This document shows positions 32,234-37,293 of a stretch of 37,293 nucleotides of DNA, in pieces. The stretch is from Marine Group III euryarchaeote CG-Epi1. GTDB taxonomy: Archaea > Thermoplasmatota > Poseidoniia > MGIII > CG-Epi1. Below the pieces are notes generated by a model. It did no database searches. It saw only the letters and a program-made list of their open reading frames with translations, and was not told where the DNA came from. Each line of letters begins with the position of its first letter. Positions within the stretch are counted from its first letter, which is position 1. The DNA is taken from positions 1-37,293 of the forward strand of contig MIZA01000004.1 in the NCBI GenBank assembly GCA_001875345.1. The letters run 5' to 3'. A program made the translations under genes and the position numbers.

Positions 32234-32861
32234 AGTACCTCAAACCATTTGGAGTTCAGATCGTCCTCTCAATGTCAGACCTAAATTATCTACAATTCTT
32301 GCTCTAGTTTCAGGACTGTGGATTTTTGGAACTGGCGAAGCCATTTTGATTGGCGCAGGGATCGGAGTAAGTCCATGGACAGTTCTTGCCCAAGGGATAT
32401 CTGAACAAACAAGTTTTACGGTTGGCTTATCTACGTTTATAGTAGGAGTCTTGGTTCTTTTCCTTTGGATACCTCTTCGAGAGACTCCAGGTATTGGAAC
32501 GATTTCCAATATTGTTCTAATTTCATTAGCTATAGATGTGATGGAACCCTTTATTCCTGAGCAGACAAATCTTTTCCCGCAGTTAATTCAATCCTTGATA
32601 GGAATAATCTTTGTAGCAATAGGTAGTGCATTTTACCTCACAGCAAATTTAGGTCCAGGCCCTCGAGATGGGTGGATGACAGGAATTCAAAAGAGGACGG
32701 ATTGGCCCATCGGGAGAGTTCGTGCAGGAATTGAAATATCAGTATTGAGCATAGGTACTTTTCTGGGAGGAATATTTGGTATAGGAACAGTAATGTTTGC
32801 AATAGGGATAGGGCCAATCTTAGCAATATGCTTAGGATTTGTTAAGAAATGGTCAATCTAA
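32190..32861 (+). CDS. YczE-like integral membrane protein
   Basis: The 223-residue product has five or six membrane helices and the pattern of the YczE/YyaS group: FGTGEAILIGAGIGVSPWTV, GTISNIVLISLAIDVMEPFIP, AIGSAFYLTANLGPGPRDG and MTGIQKRTDWPIGRVRAGIE. The function is not established. The TTG at 32190 is the only good start; it gives a 44-nt overlap with the HMA gene, and GAAGG lies 3 nt upstream. No ATG occurs until well inside the membrane region. Overlap implies tight coupling with the copper genes, but the protein itself has no obvious metal motif. An initiation point slightly later at a rare codon is possible. Confidence 0.7.
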   Translation: MSKQGILQLFRPAHKVPQTIWSSDRPLNVRPKLSTILALVSGLWIFGTGEAILIGAGIGVSPWTVLAQGISEQTSFTVGLSTFIVGVLVLFLWIPLRETPGIGTISNIVLISLAIDVMEPFIPEQTNLFPQLIQSLIGIIFVAIGSAFYLTANLGPGPRDGWMTGIQKRTDWPIGRVRAGIEISVLSIGTFLGGIFGIGTVMFAIGIGPILAICLGFVKKWSI

Positions 32862-32902
32862 ACTATAATTCTATTAAAGCCCCATCAAAATGACATCTTA
32901 AC

Positions 32903-32979
32903 GGGCCGGTAGATCAGTCTGGAAGATCGCCTCCTTGGCATGGAGGAGGGCGCGAGTTCAAATCTCGCCCGGTCCACCA
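32903..32979 (+). tRNA. tRNA-Ala (anticodon GGC), CCA encoded
   Basis: A complete cloverleaf can be drawn. The acceptor arms GGGCCGG (32903-32909) and CCGGTCC (32969-32975) pair with a G3-U70 wobble (32905 with 32973), the identity mark of tRNA-Ala. The D stem is GATC/GATC with GG in the loop, the anticodon arm is CCTCC-TTGGCAT-GGAGG with GGC at 32937-32939, the variable loop has 5 nt and the T arm is GCGAG-TTCAAAT-CTCGC. Discriminator A is followed by an encoded CCA at 32977-32979. No intron is present. The ATG of the next gene lies only 10 nt beyond the CCA. Confidence 0.97.
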
Positions 32980-32989
32980 TTTGATACGT

Positions 32990-33736
32990 ATGGAACTGAC
33001 TCCTGAAATTCAATCTACTGTAGCAAAAGGCTTGGCACTTACAACAGTAATGCTTTCAACAGGAGTATTGGCCAGGTATTTCAACGTCAAAGTAAATTAT
33101 ACGCGTAAAATCAATCATTTTGCAATTTTTTTCTTACCTGTATTTATTGATCAACAATTTAATGCAGAAACCTTTACAGATTTCATTTATCTGGCAATAA
33201 GCGCTTTGATTACAACACTATCCTTAGTTTCATTCTATGAACCAATTAGACAAGCAATACCTCCCTTTCAGCTGATGTTTGAAGGATTTGATAGGCCAGA
33301 AGACAGGCCGCATACACTGTCTTGGCTTTGGACACAGTTTGCGGCAGGTTTTGCAGTAATGCTACCTATGATTTGGCTCTTTGGTCAATGGGGTTTAGAA
33401 TCATTAGTAGTAATTCCTATTTTGATTAATGTAATCGGAGATGGTTTAGCAGAGCCTGTTGGCGTAAGGTTTGGAAAATATCGTTACAAAACTAAAGCTT
33501 TGTTTACCAATAAAGAATATTTTAGAACATTTGAGGGGAGTGCTTGCGTATTGATTACTGGCTTTATTGTAATAGCAATGCATGCAGATTATTTTACGAC
33601 AACACAATATGCCCTTGCAATGTTATCTGTGCCCATAATTATGACATTAACAGAAGCATATTCTCCTCATACTTGGGATACACCTTTCCTAATGTTTACA
33701 GGTTACACTTCATTATTAATGGTAATGCAATTTTAG
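32990..33736 (+). CDS. Polyprenol/phytol kinase-like membrane protein (CTP-dependent kinase family)
   Basis: The 248-residue protein has six or seven membrane helices. The conserved block INVIGDGLAEPVGVRFGKYR followed by LFTNKEYFRTFEGSACVLITG matches the dolichol/phytol kinase group (SEC59/VTE5 type; GDxxAxxxGxxFG and an F-E-G-S motif), which phosphorylates isoprenoid alcohols using CTP. A role in isoprenoid salvage or membrane lipid precursors is likely. The ATG at 32990 is chosen over a TTG at 32981, which would start 1 nt past the tRNA. It probably shares a transcript with tRNA-Ala. Its stop overlaps the convergent thioesterase gene by 4 nt. Confidence 0.8.
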   Translation: MELTPEIQSTVAKGLALTTVMLSTGVLARYFNVKVNYTRKINHFAIFFLPVFIDQQFNAETFTDFIYLAISALITTLSLVSFYEPIRQAIPPFQLMFEGFDRPEDRPHTLSWLWTQFAAGFAVMLPMIWLFGQWGLESLVVIPILINVIGDGLAEPVGVRFGKYRYKTKALFTNKEYFRTFEGSACVLITGFIVIAMHADYFTTTQYALAMLSVPIIMTLTEAYSPHTWDTPFLMFTGYTSLLMVMQF

Positions 33737-34152
33737 TTTTTACTAAGAACCATTAAAGTTATTCTACTAATACAAATCAATTCATTCTTTTCATTTGTAA
33801 TTTCAGTTTGCCAAATTTGGGTAGATCTACCAATTTTGATAGGTTTACATTTTCCAGTTACATGTCCATCTTTGGCAGTTTTAACATGGTTTGCATTAAT
33901 TTCAACTCCAACAACGTGATTTTTTTCGTAATCAACGGTTAAGTTCCCCCCAATACTTGCTAAAGTCTCGGATAGAGCAACAGAAGCTCCCCCGTGTAGT
34001 ATTCCAAAGGGTTGCTTTGTTCGATTATCTACGGGCATAGTCCCGACGATGTAATTATCTCCAGTTTCAGTAATTTCGATACCTAGACTTTCAATTAGCG
34101 TATCTTTGATTTTTATATTTTCAACGGAATTATTCTTGAACCAGATACTCAT
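33733..34152 (-). CDS. Hotdog-fold thioesterase (PaaI/YdiI-like)
   Basis: This 139-residue protein has the hotdog pattern with PFGILHGGASVALSETLAS, where Gly-Gly after His and the Glu of the central helix (SETLA) are the catalytic features of YdiI/EntH/PaaI acyl-CoA thioesterases. Downstream strands (VVGVEINANHVKTAKDGHV, ISRITLMVL) fit the fold. It hydrolyses an acyl-CoA or aroyl-CoA; the acyl group is unknown. The start overlaps the stop of the TlpA-like gene by 4 nt (ATGA), so the two are translationally coupled. It is the last gene of a minus-strand run. Confidence 0.88.
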   Translation of the reverse strand: MSIWFKNNSVENIKIKDTLIESLGIEITETGDNYIVGTMPVDNRTKQPFGILHGGASVALSETLASIGGNLTVDYEKNHVVGVEINANHVKTAKDGHVTGKCKPIKIGRSTQIWQTEITNEKNELICISRITLMVLSKN

Positions 34153-34682
34153 GCAAGAGCTTCGTTGATTCTCTCTTCTAACTCAGATTCAGTCATGTGT
34201 CCACTTTCAGAGAAAGTAACAATTCCATCTTTATCAATAATAATGATACTTGGACTTCTATCGGCTCCAAAAGCATCGGTTATTTCCTCACTTCCGAATA
34301 CGTAAGCCCAATTTTTGCCTTCAGCTCGATCTTCTAAATCCTCTTGACTAACATCTTCAGTTTGTGTTAAGGAGATAACTTCAACATCTTCTGGCATTGT
34401 AGTACTGTTACAATAACTTTTCAAGACCTCTTTTTCAAAATTGTGGCATGATCCACATCCCATATTCATAAATTCTAAAACAACTACTTTTTCATTTTCA
34501 AAGTCAGATAAATTAAAAGAATTTCCTTCACTATCTGTTAAAGCAAAGTCTGGAGCTTCACTACCGACTTCAACGTCAATAATGTTATCTTCAGTTCCGT
34601 TATCCATAAAATAACTGTTAACTGAGAATCCTCCAACGATTCCTGCGATTAAAAGGGCACCAAACAAAGTTCTTGTATCCAT
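34149..34682 (-). CDS. Membrane-anchored TlpA-like thiol-disulfide protein
   Basis: The 177-residue protein has an N-terminal membrane anchor (about 6-22) and then a redoxin/thioredoxin domain: VGSEAPDFALTDSEGNSFNL, VVLEFMNMGCGSCHNFEKE with the CxxC pair Cys76 and Cys79, and DRSPSIIIIDKDG carrying the cis-Pro loop. Such proteins work outside the membrane in thiol reduction, heme maturation or peroxide defence. The anchor orientation puts the domain on the outside. It lies 30 nt after the alpha/beta hydrolase gene and overlaps the thioesterase by 4 nt. The partner is unknown. Confidence 0.88.
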   Translation of the reverse strand: MDTRTLFGALLIAGIVGGFSVNSYFMDNGTEDNIIDVEVGSEAPDFALTDSEGNSFNLSDFENEKVVVLEFMNMGCGSCHNFEKEVLKSYCNSTTMPEDVEVISLTQTEDVSQEDLEDRAEGKNWAYVFGSEEITDAFGADRSPSIIIIDKDGIVTFSESGHMTESELEERINEALA

Positions 34683-34712
34683 ACTTCAAAGTTTACGGCA
34701 CAGATTTATAGG

Positions 34713-35573
34713 TTATGCAGATTTTAAGAAGGTTAAAATTTTACGATGGTATACCTCAGGCTTTTCCAAAAAAGCCCAATGTGTAACATCTTCAAATTCG
34801 AAAAAAAGTGAACCTTCAATCAATTTATGTATCTCCTTACCAGATTCTGGACTTACCCAATTATCGTTAGATCCAGACATAATGAAAGTTGGAATATTTT
34901 TTTTACCGATACTTTCGAAGATACTATTCATAGATTTATCGCCGACATATCCTCCAGTAGACAACAGGTGATTTTTCACAGTGTCAATTGTTTTTTCATT
35001 CCATATATCTAAATCATTGTAAACTTTAAGAGCCAAATCTTTGGTTTCGTTCTCTTCTAAAACTTCCAATTCCTGAACCATTTGTTTCTCCACCTCATGT
35101 TTCAATTCAGAGCTTATTTCTCCGTTACTTTCAAATGTTTGAAGTAAGGAAATGAGAACTGGAGAAGTAGGTAGCTGAGGTACACCAGTAGAGGCTATTA
35201 GAATTAAAGATGCACAACTATCCAATTTATCTGCAACCATTGAAGCAATAGAGCCTCCAGCAGAATATCCTACCAAATTAATATTTCTTTTAGCACCAGT
35301 CGGAATAAATTTTTCAATTAATTCAGTAGCTTGATTGACGTACAAGTTTTCAGATTCAACATTTGGTACGTAATCAGATTTACCTCTTCCATAAAAATCA
35401 AAAGACAAGACTTGGAATCCTTGTTCAATTAGGTCTTGAGTTAAATTATTGTAAATATCTTTAGAAGTAGTTAGACCATGCATTAGAACTACTAAATTGT
35501 CAGAAGCTTCTCCTGTAATGGAGTATCTTACCTTTCCGTGTTCCAAGTTAGTAAACCTATCTATGATTTCCAC
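34713..35573 (-). CDS. Alpha/beta hydrolase
   Basis: This 286-residue enzyme has the classic fold and triad: nucleophile Ser104 in GYSAGGS, acid Asp237 in SGSNDNWVSP and His265 in DVTHWAF. The oxyanion strand is VVLMHGLTTS, and FDFYGRGKSDY follows, as in many esterases and C-C hydrolases. A small cap domain lies between strands 6 and 7 (about 135-220). The substrate is a small ester or related compound and cannot be specified. The gene lies 45 nt downstream of the SDR gene and 31 nt before the TlpA-like gene, all on the minus strand. Confidence 0.88.
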   Translation of the reverse strand: MEIIDRFTNLEHGKVRYSITGEASDNLVVLMHGLTTSKDIYNNLTQDLIEQGFQVLSFDFYGRGKSDYVPNVESENLYVNQATELIEKFIPTGAKRNINLVGYSAGGSIASMVADKLDSCASLILIASTGVPQLPTSPVLISLLQTFESNGEISSELKHEVEKQMVQELEVLEENETKDLALKVYNDLDIWNEKTIDTVKNHLLSTGGYVGDKSMNSIFESIGKKNIPTFIMSGSNDNWVSPESGKEIHKLIEGSLFFEFEDVTHWAFLEKPEVYHRKILTFLKSA

Positions 35574-35617
35574 AGTTAACTTCCGATGGTAGATTTATAA
35601 AAGTTATTAGCTAGAGA

Positions 35618-36466
35618 CTACAAGAAAGGTTTAACAAATTCTTCAGATAATTCCCACAATTTCACATTATGTTTATCATTTTTAGCTTTACTTGAACCTT
35701 TTTTCACTTGAGAATTAGCGAAGAACTTTCCAGTAATATTTTTCACTTCGTCTGAGCATGCCAGGTGAACACTAGTTTTTGCACCGTCCTTTACGTTAAT
35801 TGCAGTTAGCATCATTGCTAGTCTTATTGCATTTCTCCAGAAGAAATTATTATTTTTTCCAAAATTTGTAGATACAAATCCAGGATGCAAGCAATTTGCA
35901 GTAATTCCTGTACCTTCAATTCTTTTCGCTAATTCATAAGTGAACATTACGTTAGCGAGTTTAGATTTTTTGTAAGTTTCAAAGCCAGCATACTTCTTTT
36001 CACCATTCATATTATCGAATTCAAAATCAATACCATAATGAGCACTTGACGAAACATTAACAATTCTTTTGTAATTGCTTTTTTCAACAAGGGGAAGTAG
36101 TTTTTTCGTCATTAGAAAATAGCCTAGGTGATTCAAAGCAAATGTTCGTTCAAATCCTTCTTCAGTCACTTCTCTAGATGTAAAATAAGCTCCAACATTG
36201 TTTAACAAAACATCAATTCTAGGATATTTTTTGGATACTTCATCAGCAACTCGAGAAACTTCTTTCATTAACATGAGATCCGCTATCAGGTAATCAATGT
36301 CTACATGGCTATCAGCTACTTTTCTTATTTGCTCTACAACTTTCTTCCCTTTTGTTTTGCTCCTTCCAATAAGAATTAGATTACACCCTTTTTTTGCTAG
36401 TTCGATAGCAGCTTCTTTACCGATTCCATCAGTAGCTCCTGAGATTAGACACGTGCGACCATTCAT
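35618..36466 (-). CDS. Short-chain dehydrogenase/reductase, retinol dehydrogenase-like
   Basis: The 282-residue SDR has the NAD(P) motif GATDGIG (10-16), NNVG at 89-92 and the catalytic set Ser140 or 141, Tyr165 and Lys169 (YKKSK). GRSKTKGKKV after strand 2 with Arg/Lys suggests NADPH preference. The length and HLGYFLMTKKLLPL, NVSSSAH and GFVSTNFG match the extended group close to retinol dehydrogenases and WWOX. That similarity is not proof of a retinal substrate, although the host makes a retinal protein. It is 8 nt downstream of the DUF285 gene stop on the minus strand. Confidence 0.9.
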   Translation of the reverse strand: MNGRTCLISGATDGIGKEAAIELAKKGCNLILIGRSKTKGKKVVEQIRKVADSHVDIDYLIADLMLMKEVSRVADEVSKKYPRIDVLLNNVGAYFTSREVTEEGFERTFALNHLGYFLMTKKLLPLVEKSNYKRIVNVSSSAHYGIDFEFDNMNGEKKYAGFETYKKSKLANVMFTYELAKRIEGTGITANCLHPGFVSTNFGKNNNFFWRNAIRLAMMLTAINVKDGAKTSVHLACSDEVKNITGKFFANSQVKKGSSKAKNDKHNVKLWELSEEFVKPFL

Positions 36467-36474
36467 CTTAGATT

Positions 36475-37293
36475 TTACTCGTCACTGCAATATTCATCCC
36501 AATCATATGGCCAATTCTCATTAGAACTGAATTCTGTATGAATATAACATTTATTATCATCTGATAAATCATAAGCATAATCAAACATTCCATCCATATT
36601 AGTTACATTTGAAACGTCCCAGTCTGAAATATCTTGATTGAAACTAACTGCACCAAGAAACATGTAACTCACACTAGTTACATTTGAAACATCCCAAGTT
36701 GAAATATCCTGATTAAACTCAGAAGCTCCAATAAACATCATTCCCATCGTAGTTACATTTGAAACATCCCAAGCTGAAATATCTTGGTTGAAACTCTCAG
36801 CTCCATAAAACATATACCTCATATCAGTTACACTTGAAACATCCCAATCTCCAATATCTCCATTGAAACTGGTAGCATAAGTAAACATATTTACCATATC
36901 AGTTACACTAGATACATCCCAGTCTGATATACTACCATTGAAACTCTCGGCAGCATTAAACATGGAGCTCATGTCAGTTACACTTGAAGTGTCCCAAGCT
37001 GAAATATCTTGGTTGAAAGTATCTGCACCACCAAACATGTTTGACATTTTTGTTACACTTGAAACATCCCACTCTGAAATATCTTGATTGAAGCTAACAG
37101 TGCCGTTAAACATACCTCTCATATCGGTTACATTTGACACATCCCAGTCTGAAATATCCTGATTGAAACTATAAGCAGAAGAAAACATAGAATTCATATC
37201 AGTCACACTTGAAACGTCCCAATATGAAATATCATGATTGAAACTCTCAGCATTATAAAACATATTTCTCATGTCAGTTACACTTGAAACATC
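36475..37293 (-). CDS. DUF285 (BspA-like) repeat surface protein, 5' end outside window
   Basis: The frame is open to the right edge (7 codons, DVSSVTD, precede the first internal Met), so the N terminus is missing. The visible 272 residues are nine full 25-residue repeats of the form MxxMFxxAxSFNQDISxWDV followed by SxVTx, then a capped end, [20 protein letters not shown] with [12 protein letters not shown]. These are the DUF285/BspA repeats common in bacterial surface proteins, which form leucine-rich-like solenoids involved in adhesion. There is no C-terminal anchor in the visible part. The signal peptide, if any, lies outside the window. Repeats 4 and 6 depart most (DTSSV, NGDIGDW). Confidence 0.9.
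   Translation of the reverse strand, partial: DVSSVTDMRNMFYNAESFNHDISYWDVSSVTDMNSMFSSAYSFNQDISDWDVSNVTDMRGMFNGTVSFNQDISEWDVSSVTKMSNMFGGADTFNQDISAWDTSSVTDMSSMFNAAESFNGSISDWDVSSVTDMVNMFTYATSFNGDIGDWDVSSVTDMRYMFYGAESFNQDISAWDVSNVTTMGMMFIGASEFNQDISTWDVSNVTSVSYMFLGAVSFNQDISDWDVSNVTNMDGMFDYAYDLSDDNKCYIHTEFSSNENWPYDWDEYCSDE
36600..37293 (-). repeat. 75-nt direct repeats of the DUF285 gene
   Basis: About nine in-frame units of 75 nt follow each other, each with a near-constant segment such as aaacatcccaa (SWDVS region) and gaaatatcttgattgaaact (FNQDIS region read in complement). Codon-level divergence is clear, so the array is not a fresh slippage product. This repeat period explains the local periodicity; it is coding, not CRISPR. 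Confidence 0.88.

Noticed and set aside
35618-36466. SDR as the retinal-supply enzyme for the rhodopsin
   Set aside because: Similarity to retinol dehydrogenases is generic, and the gene is 30 kb away from the rhodopsin in another operon.
36475-37293. Regular 75-nt repeats resembling an array
   Set aside because: They are in-frame coding repeats of DUF285 units with no spacers; not a CRISPR.

Overview
The window is a dense stretch of an AT-rich archaeal genome (roughly mid-30s percent GC by eye). The archaeal assignment rests on an RPA-type single-strand DNA-binding cluster joined to radA, topoisomerase VI subunit A, archaeosine tRNA-guanine transglycosylase, aIF5B/IF-2, a DUF63 membrane protein and TATA-led short leaders. 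A proteorhodopsin-type light-driven proton pump, bacterial-looking accessory genes (RNB exonuclease, PlsC, RidA, RRM protein, PAT/AmpG-type permease) and several exported proteins point to a planktonic, surface-ocean euryarchaeon of the Poseidoniia (Marine Group II or III). This is inference from gene content; no rRNA gene is present.

Layout. 1-4340 (minus): the start of PRPP synthetase, RidA, a subtilisin-like lipoprotein, then four tandem paralogous two-helix membrane proteins abutting each other with 1-nt gaps. 4431-5611 (plus): a GYD-domain protein and a blue-tuned proteorhodopsin, followed by two strong inverted repeats. 5754-9284 (minus): RNB exoribonuclease, LysE-type transporter, DUF4126 protein. 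9362-10444 (plus): Top6A alone. 10466-12126 (minus): HAD phosphatase, PlsC acyltransferase, pterin carbinolamine dehydratase. 12209-15850 (plus): membrane proteins including DUF63, an exported CARDB protein and a small hypothetical. 15789-19182 (minus): the operon rpa, rpa-associated gene, radA (plus a possible 47-aa tail ORF). 19369-23322 (plus): a single-OB-fold protein divergent from rpa across a palindromic control region, a small basic protein probably starting at CTG, a class V aminotransferase, aIF5B. 23327-29685 (minus): TgtA, a 1168-residue subtilase-permease fusion, an RRM protein with a foldable leader, a DUF1295 enzyme. 29735-33736 (plus): CopA, a small HMA copper protein, a YczE-like membrane protein, tRNA-Ala(GGC), and a polyprenol/phytol-kinase-like protein. 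33733-37293 (minus): DUF285 repeat protein (cut by the window edge), SDR, alpha/beta hydrolase, TlpA-like thioredoxin, hotdog thioesterase.

How the parts relate. The centre is information processing: ssDNA binding, recombination, topology, translation initiation and tRNA modification. Around it are light-energy capture, copper export, and exoprotein degradation and uptake. The most unusual items are the subtilase fused in frame to a PAT-family permease; loss of the expected zinc ligands in both RPA and TgtA; a three-stem leader that would pair the ribosome binding site of the RRM gene; the palindrome between rpa and the OB-fold gene; and the four-copy membrane family.
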